A model generated the notes under the pieces. The model was not told the DNA's origin. It ran no database searches and saw only the letters and a program-made list of their open reading frames with translations. A DNA stretch of 48,156 nt, from positions 1 to 48,156 of the IMG/VR virus record IMGVR_UViG_3300021600_000009; one strand, 5' to 3'. Below, piece after piece: positions 1 to 6,973 of the stretch; the stretch's first letter is position 1, and every line of letters starts with the position of its first letter. Position numbers and translations under genes: made by a program. Origin of the DNA: a virus.

Positions 1-42
1 TCACTTGCTACACATACGCTACACATTTTACCTTAAAACCAG

Positions 43-80
43 AACAGGGACTCAACCAAATTGGCTAAGTCCCTGTTTTT
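43..80 (-). terminator. host terminator, originally downstream of tRNA-Pro
   Basis: A 10-bp inverted repeat (43-52 with 68-77, AACAGGGACT / AGTCCCTGTT) encloses a small inner palindrome. Before integration this hairpin would have followed the tRNA-Pro gene directly on the minus strand. The T-rich tract is better on the plus strand (TTTTTATT at 76-83), so it may work in both directions. It lies in the host part of the window. Confidence 0.6.
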
Positions 81-82
81 AT

Positions 83-127
83 TGGTCGGTGCGACAAGAT
101 TTGAACTTGCGACCACTAGACCCCCAG
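83..127. repeat. attL, 45-bp copy of the tRNA-Pro 3' half
   Basis: All 45 bases are identical to 48030-48074. The repeat starts at the base encoding the final A of the tRNA CCA end and runs into the anticodon loop. Here it is an orphan 3' half without the 5' part of the tRNA, so it is the left attachment junction. The integrase gene starts 20 bp inside it, as usual for tRNA-integrated phages. Confidence 0.93.
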
Positions 128-147
128 AACTGCGGTTAATGCTGTAA

Positions 148-1278
148 CTATTTGTTTCCATGTTTAGTTTTCGCTTTTTTGGCCTCTTGGTTGCAGAGGC
201 GGGTTTTTTCTTCAGTCAGGTATTCACCCAGACGATTTACGCTTTTGAGGCGTTTTCCCAGGGTGGTTGTGATGTATTTTCGGGTGGTACTGATTTCCTC
301 GTGGCCAAGTTGTTCTTGAATGTCGGCAATCGGTACGCCGGCATCGTGGAGCCGTGAAGCGTGGACACCTCGAAATAGATGGTTGAAGACATTCTTGCTT
401 ATTCCGGCGCGATCGGCGGCGCCTTTGATGCTTTTGGTCAGATCCCCGTAAGCCTCCCCGGTTCGACTGTTTTTCATCAGCAGGCCTTTTTTTCCTACCT
501 TTTCGATTCTTTTTTCAAGTTCTTCAGCCAGCCGTTCGGTTGCGATGCCGACATAACGCTCCTTGTCCCCCTTTCCAATGACCCGGATCTTTTCGTCATC
601 CAGAAAAACATCTTCAGCCGTGACGTTCAGACCCTCTTTTCTTCGTAGTCCGGCATCATGGTAGAGCAGCACAGCGAATCTGGCGTCATCGTGACATTTA
701 CTGAGAAGTTGATCTACCTCATTTATGTTCGGTAGATTTATCGTGCGCTTTGGAAACCGCTTGAACTTCGGTATGTCAAACGGCAGCTTGAGCATGTATT
801 TCTTTTTGACACAATAGGCCAGGAACATTCCAATATATTTCATCTCTGTGTTGATCCGCCGCTTACCGATAGGCTTGGGTATGGCTTTGCTCTTTGGCGG
901 ACTCCACCGTGCAGCCTTGCGCTTGTCCAGGTACTGCTCAAATAGTGGCAGAGTGAGCCGTGACAAATGCCACTGCCCGAAATGTTCCAGCAGCTTCAGG
1001 GCGGCATAGCCGATATCGTCAACCGTTCCCTGGGCATGGTCTCGCGCGTAGTCCTTGATCCAGTCGTTCCAGACATCAACCACTTTGGGGTCGTGTGGAA
1101 TAACATCGTGAGCATGTTCTCTGCGTAATGCCAGCTCGATCCGCTTGGCAAATGCAGCCGTGGTGTCGAATACGACCTTTTTGACCTGTTTTCCTTTTCG
1201 GCCTTGTGGGTAGCAGTCGATTTCGTAGGCTTTTGGAACTATTTCGCCCTTCTTATTTTTGTACGGACGAACGGACAT
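148..1278 (-). CDS. int: phage integrase, tyrosine recombinase
   Basis: This 376-aa site-specific recombinase should catalyse integration into, and excision from, the tRNA-Pro site. It has an N-terminal arm-binding-like part, a SAM-like core-binding part (about residues 65-170) and a C-terminal catalytic domain. Visible catalytic residues are R212 (LRRKE), a Lys in GKGDKER near 236, H300 and R303 (HLFRG), H326 (LGHEE) and the nucleophile Y335. The gene reads toward attL and ends 20 bp from it. Its ATG overlaps the stop codon of the small exported protein upstream, so it is probably co-expressed with the lysogeny genes at 1278-2719. It is the most likely functional integrase of the three tyrosine recombinases in the element because of its position and full length. 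Confidence 0.93.
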   Translation of the reverse strand: MSVRPYKNKKGEIVPKAYEIDCYPQGRKGKQVKKVVFDTTAAFAKRIELALRREHAHDVIPHDPKVVDVWNDWIKDYARDHAQGTVDDIGYAALKLLEHFGQWHLSRLTLPLFEQYLDKRKAARWSPPKSKAIPKPIGKRRINTEMKYIGMFLAYCVKKKYMLKLPFDIPKFKRFPKRTINLPNINEVDQLLSKCHDDARFAVLLYHDAGLRRKEGLNVTAEDVFLDDEKIRVIGKGDKERYVGIATERLAEELEKRIEKVGKKGLLMKNSRTGEAYGDLTKSIKGAADRAGISKNVFNHLFRGVHASRLHDAGVPIADIQEQLGHEEISTTRKYITTTLGKRLKSVNRLGEYLTEEKTRLCNQEAKKAKTKHGNK

Positions 1279-1559
1279 TATTTCTTCTTCAATGCCTGGT
1301 TAAGTTTTTCTGCCTGTTCTTCACATTCACGGGAAATCAAGTTTTGGCGCTCATAATCACGTCTAGACCCATTTTCCAGAAATTTATTCCCCCATTTCAG
1401 GGCCTCAAGGTTTTCATCTCGGTTAATTTTGATTGCCGCCTCCAGCTCCTTTTTGTCCATATCCTTGATTTCTGCGTACTCGTATTTCACGCAACCAGCT
1501 CGCACAGCTAAAGGCATCAGTAAAAACCCCACCAAAAGTGCTGTTACTATGGGTTTCAT
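1278..1559 (-). CDS. small exported protein of the lysogeny operon
   Basis: The predicted 93-aa protein starts at the ATG at 1559, which overlaps the stop codon of the upstream nuclease gene (ATGA). A longer in-frame start at 1601 is less likely. The N-terminus is a clear signal peptide: Lys at position 2, a hydrophobic core of about 15 residues and a cleavage-like site before a Cys near residue 21. The Cys could carry a lipid, but the lipobox is poor. The mature part is charged and helical (coiled-coil-like, rich in E, K and R). The family was not recognised. An envelope protein expressed from the lysogeny side could act in superinfection exclusion, but that is inference from position only. 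Confidence 0.65.
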   Translation of the reverse strand: MKPIVTALLVGFLLMPLAVRAGCVKYEYAEIKDMDKKELEAAIKINRDENLEALKWGNKFLENGSRRDYERQNLISRECEEQAEKLNQALKKK

Positions 1560-2719
1560 GCTTCTGCCTTTTTCATCTTGTAATTTTCGTTGTCCTGGCA
1601 ATAGTTCAGGGCGTCCATAATAATTGAAGAGAGTTTAACCAGGTTCTCGGGCTTGCCTAATTGGATATTCCCGCTGGCAGCTATTTCCATTCCGGATCTT
1701 GAAATTATGGCTTTGTGTTGATCCGTAAGCGGGAACTGGAGTGCGATCTGTGATTTTCCTCGCTCACCCCAGTATCTGAGAATCCATCGGTTTGTTTTTC
1801 CCTGGAATAGCACGGTGTAGTAACTTTCGGTGTCCTTTCCGATAATCTCGTTTTCGGGTACTTGTCCGTCAAGGATCATGTTGGTGATACTGAGGATCTT
1901 GCGCTCTGCAGGCGTGGTGACAATCTTTGGATTCTTCAGATCTATCCAGTCGTTGTCAGTTGTCTCCGGAAGAGCAGCAGGTTGTTCCGGTGCTTGGATT
2001 GGTGGTGCTTGCGCCGAAAGACCACTGACGACCATACCACTCAGGGCCTCAGCCACGGCTTGCTTAATAACAGGTGCCAGGGCCTCCAGATATTTTGATG
2101 TGAGCTGGCGAGGAAGAGATGCGCGGGCGGCAATAAATTTTACAAATTCCGCGTCAACGTCGCGGAGACAGGTTCCGATGATGTTGGTGAACAGGTCGAG
2201 ATATACCCGTTGTTCCGCAAAAGTCTTGAGTTTATCGGTCTGAAAATAATCATAGCGGAAGTTGGCGAGCTGTTCGGCATCGTTTTCCCCAAGGGCCTCA
2301 AAATTTACTGTTAGAAACGGCGTAGAATCCATGACATTTGTGTCGGTAAGATCCGTGAAGAAGCGCCATTCCTTCCCGTTGGTTATGGCGGACATCTTTA
2401 TCCCTGTAGTGGCGTTGAAGTAACGTGCGATCTGGCCGGTATGATTGGTGAGCTTTGCAGAATAGCCTTTGGCCTCAATAAACATTACCGGTTGGCCGTT
2501 TGAAAACAAGGCGTAATCGACTTTTTCACCGACCTTTATCCCTGGGAGATCGGCACAATATTCACCCTTGACCTTTTGGGGATCGAAAGGACTGAACCCG
2601 AGAATATCCAGCAGCGGGAGTATCAAAGCTTGTTTTGTGGTTTCTTCGGTGGTGCAGTGGATACCATTAACCTTGATGTGTTCAGCGTGACGCTTCAACC
2701 GTTCTCGGAATTCTTGCAT
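1556..2719 (-). CDS. orphan type I restriction HsdR N-terminal-like nuclease
   Basis: The 387-aa protein has an N-terminal HSDR_N-type PD-(D/E)XK nuclease domain (about residues 1-160). The motif is readable as an Asp in KVDYAL followed by FIEAKG, and it is preceded by the typical 'TEE.TKQALILPLL..LG' start of this family. No helicase, HsdM or HsdS gene lies nearby, so it is not part of a type I restriction system. The C-terminal half (residues 230-387) is not recognised. Such stand-alone HSDR_N proteins are common in prophages and plasmids and their role is unsettled. Its place between integrase and repressor is where temperate phages often carry defence or superinfection-exclusion genes. 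Confidence 0.75.
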   Translation of the reverse strand: MQEFRERLKRHAEHIKVNGIHCTTEETTKQALILPLLDILGFSPFDPQKVKGEYCADLPGIKVGEKVDYALFSNGQPVMFIEAKGYSAKLTNHTGQIARYFNATTGIKMSAITNGKEWRFFTDLTDTNVMDSTPFLTVNFEALGENDAEQLANFRYDYFQTDKLKTFAEQRVYLDLFTNIIGTCLRDVDAEFVKFIAARASLPRQLTSKYLEALAPVIKQAVAEALSGMVVSGLSAQAPPIQAPEQPAALPETTDNDWIDLKNPKIVTTPAERKILSITNMILDGQVPENEIIGKDTESYYTVLFQGKTNRWILRYWGERGKSQIALQFPLTDQHKAIISRSGMEIAASGNIQLGKPENLVKLSSIIMDALNYCQDNENYKMKKAEA

Positions 2720-2791
2720 GGACTTCTACCCTCCCACTCATAATTAAATATATCTTCACAACTCGGCAGCCATATTGTATATACACCTGTA

Positions 2792-2947
2792 ATGACAAAC
2801 GCCGAACGGTTGAAATCGCTAAAGATTCAACTCCGGCTGACACCCTTGGAAAGAGAGTACCTTCAAACGCTTGCGGGTAAAAATCAGATGACACTATCCG
2901 AATATCTCAGGTGGTTGATTCACCGAGAAGCCCAGAAGCTCAAGTAA
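2792..2947 (+). CDS. small ribbon-helix-helix-like DNA-binding protein
   Basis: A 51-aa ORF divergent from the HsdR-like gene. The sequence pattern (alternating hydrophobic strand KIQLRLTP, then two helices around EREYLQTLAGKNQ and LSEYLRWLIHREA) fits a CopG/Arc-type ribbon-helix-helix domain. It could autoregulate the 72-bp divergent promoter region shared with the nuclease gene, but this is inferred. The ribosome binding site is weak. It is too short for many gene finders, and it could be one half of an addiction pair although no partner is evident. Confidence 0.55.
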   Translation: MTNAERLKSLKIQLRLTPLEREYLQTLAGKNQMTLSEYLRWLIHREAQKLK

Positions 2948-3090
2948 TCCCTCCACTACGCTGTCCGCTCATCAAAACACACCCTATTTTGTCAGTACAT
3001 ACGAACGTACAAAAAACTATTATTTTGCTTGTTTATTAAAGACAAAAATGCCTATGCCCTCCACATGCAGTTAAATTTAAGGAGGATGTA

Positions 3091-3240
3091 ATGCAAGATT
3101 ATGCACGGCTTTACAGGAAACAACACGCACGTAACACGAATGACAAAACAGTAGAGGAGATTAACACTATACTCAAATCAAGGGTGAAACCGTTGGCCAT
3201 GCTGGCTGCAATCATTCTGGTGGTAAACCCTCGCTCCTAG
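3091..3240 (+). CDS. 49-aa hydrophobic-tailed small protein
   Basis: A short ORF behind a very strong ribosome binding site (AAGGAGG, 8 nt before the ATG). The N-terminal 30 residues are charged and the C-terminal segment (PLAMLAAIILVV) is hydrophobic, possibly membrane-inserting. Its last 29 bp overlap the 3' end of the repressor gene tail-to-tail. Function is not recognised. A small membrane peptide next to a repressor could be a superinfection-exclusion or toxin-like protein, but nothing in the sequence proves this. Confidence 0.5.
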   Translation: MQDYARLYRKQHARNTNDKTVEEINTILKSRVKPLAMLAAIILVVNPRS

Positions 3241-3580
3241 TTTTCTTCTTCTGCAAGAGCTTGAAGATAAGGTCTTCAAGCTCTTCGTCGCTTTCTTCGT
3301 TCAACAATTCATAAGCCATTTTCAGACGGGCATTCTTTTCATTTTCTATGTTGATTGTGTTGACCGGCTCCATTATTTCCCCGGTGCCATGCTCCAGCCA
3401 TTCGGGGTTGACGTGGTAAAAACCGGCGATTGCTCTGATTGTTGGAGTTGTCGAATTGTTCCTTCCCTTCACCATTTCGGTAATTGATGAAGCTGACATA
3501 CCTATAGCTGCAGCAAGAACCTTTTTCTTGGTCTTGTTCTCTTTTATCAACATTTCCAGCCTGTTAGCAAAATTATTCAT
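3212..3580 (-). CDS. CI-like phage repressor (XRE family, no peptidase domain)
   Basis: A 122-aa protein with an N-terminal helix-turn-helix of the Cro/CI (XRE) type (residues about 5-60; VLAAAIGMSASSITEMVKGR is the HTH core) and a helical C-terminus for oligomerisation. There is no S24/LexA-like peptidase domain, so induction by RecA-stimulated self-cleavage is not expected. Induction by an antirepressor or another signal would be needed. I chose the internal ATG at 3580 over 3610 because the conserved family start (NNFANRLEMLIKE) follows it directly. It is transcribed divergently from the early genes. Confidence 0.82.
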   Translation of the reverse strand: MNNFANRLEMLIKENKTKKKVLAAAIGMSASSITEMVKGRNNSTTPTIRAIAGFYHVNPEWLEHGTGEIMEPVNTINIENEKNARLKMAYELLNEESDEELEDLIFKLLQKKKTRSEGLPPE

Positions 3581-3669
3581 TATCTGTATTTTCCAGTTGA
3601 CAAAATCCAATATCTGTATTATTTCTTATACAAGATTATTTTATACAAAATACAAGAAGGACACCAGCC
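3581..3669. promoter_or_regulatory. lysogeny switch operator/promoter region
   Basis: The 89-bp AT-rich gap between the divergent repressor and early genes carries five TGTAT/ATACA half-sites: TATCTGTATT at 3581-3590 and again at 3611-3620 (exactly 30 bp apart), then ATACA at 3628, 3643 and 3650. The pair 3615-3619 / 3628-3632 forms an inverted repeat with an 8-bp spacer. These are the natural candidates for repressor and Cro-like operator sites overlapping both promoters. No single sigma-70 promoter could be fixed with certainty by eye. Confidence 0.6.
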
Positions 3670-3915
3670 ATGCAAGATATTAAAGCGCCATCTGATTACG
3701 ACTGGAGCGGTTTCAGAACCCAGAAGCACGGTTTTGTCAGCGATTGGAGCAGAGAGCATCTTCATTCAAACGGCGATCATTTTAACATCAACACCGTTTG
3801 GGCTCTCGTAAATGGCAACTACAGCAGCGGAGCCGGTCCAAAAATCAAGGAAATCATTAGTGCGGCCCTTTCGGATGGCCTCATTCATGATGTAGAAACC
3901 CGCGAAGCCGCGTAG
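3670..3915 (+). CDS. Cro-position small regulator (putative)
   Basis: An 81-aa protein, the first gene transcribed away from the repressor, behind an AAGAAGGACACC leader. The middle segment (INTVWALVNGNYSSGAGPKIKEII) has the spacing of a helix-turn-helix recognition region, and the position is that of cro. I did not recognise a named family. By context it is probably the early regulator that competes with the repressor at 3581-3669. Confidence 0.6.
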   Translation: MQDIKAPSDYDWSGFRTQKHGFVSDWSREHLHSNGDHFNINTVWALVNGNYSSGAGPKIKEIISAALSDGLIHDVETREAA

Positions 3916-3973
3916 TTGGACACTAGACCTTTTTGATGCTGCATATCCATTAGAAGTTACGAGGCTTTTTCTT

Positions 3974-4420
3974 ATGACCACGCTTAAAGACACCCTGCAT
4001 GAAAACATCCACGAAAGCGGCGTACCGATCAAACAGCTCTGTGACATTTTGGGCATTTCATATTCGTACCTGGCAAATGCAGGGAATCCGAACCTGGAAG
4101 ATTTCAATTTCCAACTGAAACATCTTATACCGCTGACAAAGGCCACTGACTGCTTTGCAACGCTTGATTATATCGAGCGGGCATTGGGGCGGGTGGCCTT
4201 TGTTGTTCCGGTGATAGGCGCGAATGTTTCAGAGGTAACAGCGGAACTGGCGGCAGTAACGCGGGAATTCAGTCACCTGATGAAAGAGTTGTCAGCGGCG
4301 CTTGCTGATGGTCGGGTGCAATCGCAAGAGTGGCCTTCGATTGCTCTTGAGTGTGACCACCTGATTTCCAGGGTAGCCCGATTGAGTGAGGCGGCCAAGA
4401 ATGAAGCCGCTTCGCTGTGA
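3974..4420 (+). CDS. phage regulatory protein CII-like (CP76 family)
   Basis: A 148-aa protein that matches the pattern of the Phage_CP76/CII family of P2/186-like phages. It has an N-terminal helix-turn-helix (IKQLCDILGISYSYLAN), a following segment with conserved 'LIPLTKATDCFATLDYIERALGR', and a helical C-terminus. Members of this family act as transcription activators in the lysis-lysogeny decision. It follows the Cro-position gene in the early operon, and its TGA overlaps a downstream ATG (TGATG). Confidence 0.75.
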   Translation: MTTLKDTLHENIHESGVPIKQLCDILGISYSYLANAGNPNLEDFNFQLKHLIPLTKATDCFATLDYIERALGRVAFVVPVIGANVSEVTAELAAVTREFSHLMKELSAALADGRVQSQEWPSIALECDHLISRVARLSEAAKNEAASL

Positions 4421-4632
4421 TGACCGAATATGACGCACAGTTGATCTGTGCGTCTGACGACATTTTGACGGCCATTGACCGGTGGAACGAAAGCCGGGGC
4501 CATGGCCCACGAGGAAGAGGGAGGAGTAAGAGCCATGAAAAAACAACAGTACAAACGGTGGCAAGTGATTTTGGGGTTTATCGGTTTCCTGGTTATTTAT
4601 GGCCTTGTCGGGACACTGGAACGGCAATCTGA
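4420..4632 (+). CDS. possible short protein translationally coupled to the CII-like gene
   Basis: The ATG lies in a TGATG overlap with the preceding stop, which suggests coupling. The first 25 residues look coding (TEYDAQLICASDDILTAIDR), but the C-terminal half lies in the shadow of the next small membrane gene and has unlikely composition. It could be a real short gene or a degenerate remnant. No family is recognised. Confidence 0.3.
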   Translation: MTEYDAQLICASDDILTAIDRWNESRGHGPRGRGRSKSHEKTTVQTVASDFGVYRFPGYLWPCRDTGTAI

Positions 4633-4678
4633 AAAAGTTGTCGAGCGAAACACTTATTACGCTGAGGTGTCGAAATGA
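4535..4678 (+). CDS. small single-pass membrane protein
   Basis: A 47-aa protein with one strongly hydrophobic helix (residues about 9-28, VILGFIGFLVIYGLVG) between basic ends. I chose the ATG at 4535, behind GAGGGAGGAGTAAGAGCC, over the in-frame start at 4475. Its stop overlaps the next start (ATGA). Function is unknown. It belongs to a run of tiny early genes between the CII-like gene and the small recombinase. Confidence 0.55.
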   Translation: MKKQQYKRWQVILGFIGFLVIYGLVGTLERQSEKVVERNTYYAEVSK

Positions 4679-4869
4679 GTCCGGTGTGGGTGGCCTTTGT
4701 TTGCGGTCTCTTCCTTGGCGGTATGGGGGGGGTATTCACCATTGCACTCTGCATGGCGGCCAAGAGTGGCGACGCCATCCCCCATTGCTACTGCGACGAT
4801 GCAGAACAGGGCCGAGCATGTAGGTCTTGTGAGGAACCGAGTCAGGTTGGGGGTGCAAGCCATGCCTGA
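4675..4869 (+). CDS. small membrane protein, DUF3789-like
   Basis: A 64-aa protein whose N-terminal 28 residues form a glycine-rich transmembrane helix (WVAFVCGLFLGGMGGVFTIA), followed by a short Cys-containing tail (HCYCDD, CRSC). The arrangement resembles the small DUF3789 phage membrane proteins. It overlaps both neighbours by a few bases, consistent with a coupled early operon. Confidence 0.5.
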   Translation: MSPVWVAFVCGLFLGGMGGVFTIALCMAAKSGDAIPHCYCDDAEQGRACRSCEEPSQVGGASHA

Positions 4870-5026
4870 GATCCCGTGCAAATCGTGTCGTGGTGTTTGC
4901 GGCTTCCTCTGTCATAGCCAGTTTTGCATGTCCTTTATGATTGCCTGGGCGAATGACGAGACTCTTCCAGTTTGTGATTCATGGCAAGAATCTGCGTTTC
5001 ATGGTCTTGAAGGAGTGAGACCATGA
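4862..5026 (+). CDS. 54-aa cysteine-rich protein
   Basis: Starts inside the preceding gene and ends in an ATGA overlap with the next. It has six cysteines, including C-K-S-C and CGFLC, so a metal-binding fold is plausible. No family recognised. Confidence 0.5.
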   Translation: MPEIPCKSCRGVCGFLCHSQFCMSFMIAWANDETLPVCDSWQESAFHGLEGVRP

Positions 5027-5208
5027 GGTGTCCGCACTGTAAAGGATTAGTGGAACAGCAGCATGATCGCAAGAAGTGTCTGATTTGCGGCCGGAGCGTC
5101 TGGCGGGAGTTTTCGGTAAGACGTCCATTGAAAAAAGATATGGATCCAGTCGGCAGGCCAACAGGCTCGACAATAAAAGGATCTGACAATATTGGAGCAC
5201 GTATCTGA
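5023..5208 (+). CDS. small zinc-ribbon protein
   Basis: A 61-aa protein with two CxxC knuckles (CPHC at residues 3-6 and CLIC near 19-22), a classic treble-clef or zinc-ribbon pattern, followed by a basic tail. It is probably a nucleic-acid or protein-binding accessory factor of the early operon. Function unknown. Confidence 0.6.
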   Translation: MRCPHCKGLVEQQHDRKKCLICGRSVWREFSVRRPLKKDMDPVGRPTGSTIKGSDNIGARI

Positions 5209-5305
5209 CAGTTTCCGGGGATAGGCCCGCTACCGAACGGAGGGACGCCTCACCCTCCCCTCCCCGGATTATCTCACCATGAGGCGCAATGACAAGGGGG
5301 CAGTC

Positions 5306-5887
5306 ATGAAGTATCTCACCGAAAAAGAAGAGAAGATCCTGCTGAAAACCGTGCATGAGATTAAAGGGAAAAAGGCCGAGCGTGACGCGGTGGTTGTTGA
5401 ATTCTTGCTTTCTACCGGATTACGAGCGGCAGAGCTGGTCGGCCTGAATGTTGGTGATGTGCGGGGCAAAGAAAAGCTTCATGTCCGGCCTGAAATTGCC
5501 AAGCGGAGCAAAGAGCGGTTCGTTCCGATCTGTGTTGACACTCAGCGGATGATGAAGCGGTTCATTTCCGGCAAGCTGACACGGAAAGAAAGTATCAGGG
5601 ATGACGCGCCGCTGTTTGTTTCCCGCCTTGGTGAACGTCTGGCGAAGCGGAGCCTGCAACTGTTGGTTGAAACGTGGATGATTAAGGCCGGTTTGAATGC
5701 CAGTACCGGAGAGGCAATCTACAGCGCACACAGCCTGCGCCATACCTGTTTCAAGCGGATGCAGGAACGGGGTGTAGCGCTGACAACGATTCAGAAAATC
5801 GCCGGTCATGCATCCCTTGCCAGTACCGGGATCTACACAGAGGCGACCTGGGATGAAATGGTGGAAGCGGTTGAGGCCAGAGGATGA
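5306..5887 (+). CDS. minimal tyrosine recombinase, catalytic domain only
   Basis: A 193-aa protein consisting almost entirely of a tyrosine recombinase catalytic domain. Visible are R in TGLRAAEL, the H-x-x-R of HSLRHT, H in IAGHAS and the nucleophile Y in TGIYTEA. The N-terminal core-binding domain present in full integrases (300-400 aa) is absent. I prefer the ATG at 5306 behind a GGGGGCAG leader, although an in-frame ATG at 5279 exists. It sits in the early operon, far from an attachment site, so it may act in DNA inversion, resolution or as an excision partner. Its complete active site argues against simple decay. Confidence 0.8.
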   Translation: MKYLTEKEEKILLKTVHEIKGKKAERDAVVVEFLLSTGLRAAELVGLNVGDVRGKEKLHVRPEIAKRSKERFVPICVDTQRMMKRFISGKLTRKESIRDDAPLFVSRLGERLAKRSLQLLVETWMIKAGLNASTGEAIYSAHSLRHTCFKRMQERGVALTTIQKIAGHASLASTGIYTEATWDEMVEAVEARG

Positions 5888-6042
5888 AAAACAACCACCT
5901 GGTATATGACGGCCATCGCTCCATGTGCCTGATGTGCGGGGCAACCCAAGAAATACAGTTACCAGTTTCAGTCAAAATATTCTGTGAACAGTCGAAAGCG
6001 TTCATCAAGGAACATATCCGCTGCAAAAAGGAGAAGTCATGA
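5884..6042 (+). CDS. 52-aa zinc-ribbon-like protein
   Basis: A short gene overlapping the recombinase stop (GGATGA) and the next start (ATGA). It has a CLMC knuckle near residues 15-18 and later cysteines (FCEQ, IRCKK), so it may bind zinc. Translational coupling on both sides supports it being real. Confidence 0.55.
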   Translation: MKNNHLVYDGHRSMCLMCGATQEIQLPVSVKIFCEQSKAFIKEHIRCKKEKS

Positions 6043-6662
6043 GCAAGCATTTTAACGCCGGCAACGTGTTTGGAAAAGTTACCGAGGTGAAGGAAGAGAA
6101 GAGCGACAAGGGCAAGCCGTATCTGCAAATCAGCGTGGACACGTCAGGCGACAAGTCCGGGCGCGTGACGGCCTATTGCCGCATGTGGGGCGAGCAACGG
6201 ATTAACGAGTTCATGAACGAATGGAAACGGTTCCCGACCGAGGCGTACTGGTTCCGTGGTTTTCTGGGACAGTACACCAGCAAAAGCGGTGACATCCTTT
6301 CCAATTTTACTGTGTTCAATTTCGAGCGAAAGCCGGCAGAGAAACGGGCGGTTTTTGTCCTCAAAGGGATAGTTTCCCATCAGCCAAGCGCGACGGTTGA
6401 CGGTGGCCAGCGGTTTTTGATGGAGGTCACACGGGATAATGGCCAGGGAGAAGACAATACCGAGAGTTTCGAGTTGTGGTCTCCCGGTGAAAAACTTCTG
6501 GATCCAGTGAGTCACGGCGACCTGGTCGAGGTTAAGGGTTTGATTCGTCAAAAGGATGTTGATGGTTTCTATGGCGGCAGCGAGGGGCCGGTTCGGGCGT
6601 ATGTGGATGTGCTGAAGGTGATCCCGCAAGAAGCGATTTCTGATGAAGATATTCCCTACTGA
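6039..6662 (+). CDS. phage single-stranded DNA-binding protein-like (OB-fold)
   Basis: A 207-aa protein with an OB-fold-like beta-rich N-terminal half (VFGKVTEVKEEKSDKGKPYLQISV, then a region around residues 60-95) and probably a second OB-like half from about residue 105. The strongest clue is the acidic C-terminus ending SDEDIPY, which mimics the DDDIPF tip by which bacterial SSB recruits replication proteins. It probably coats phage single-stranded DNA and interacts with host or phage replication factors. Its position upstream of the primase-helicase fits. Confidence 0.65.
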   Translation: MSKHFNAGNVFGKVTEVKEEKSDKGKPYLQISVDTSGDKSGRVTAYCRMWGEQRINEFMNEWKRFPTEAYWFRGFLGQYTSKSGDILSNFTVFNFERKPAEKRAVFVLKGIVSHQPSATVDGGQRFLMEVTRDNGQGEDNTESFELWSPGEKLLDPVSHGDLVEVKGLIRQKDVDGFYGGSEGPVRAYVDVLKVIPQEAISDEDIPY

Positions 6663-6664
6663 TT

Positions 6665-6973
6665 ATGACCAGCGAGGAGACCATCATGCTTGAACAGTGC
6701 AAGGCTGAATTCCAGTCGATCATGACGCGGATCGAGTCGGTTATAAAGGATAAGTGGCCGGAGACCCTTCAGGGTGACGGTGGTGTCTGGCAATGGGCGG
6801 ACGAGCATAACCCGAGTTTGCGCGTCAAGCACAGAGATTTGTGCAAGCGCCTGAATGAGGCCTGGCAGAATGGCATGTTGGCAGAGGTGAAGAAGCTTTC
6901 AACTGAGTGGGGCCGTCACCAGTTGGAGATTTTCAAGGGGTATGCGGCACATCTAAAACAGGGGGCAGTATGA
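6665..6973 (+). CDS. early phage protein of unknown function
   Basis: A 102-aa soluble, helical protein (two or three helices, rich in W, K and E). An internal ATG at 6686 is an alternative start. Its stop overlaps the ATG of the Nmad5-like gene (ATGA). No domain recognised. Confidence 0.6.
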   Translation: MTSEETIMLEQCKAEFQSIMTRIESVIKDKWPETLQGDGGVWQWADEHNPSLRVKHRDLCKRLNEAWQNGMLAEVKKLSTEWGRHQLEIFKGYAAHLKQGAV

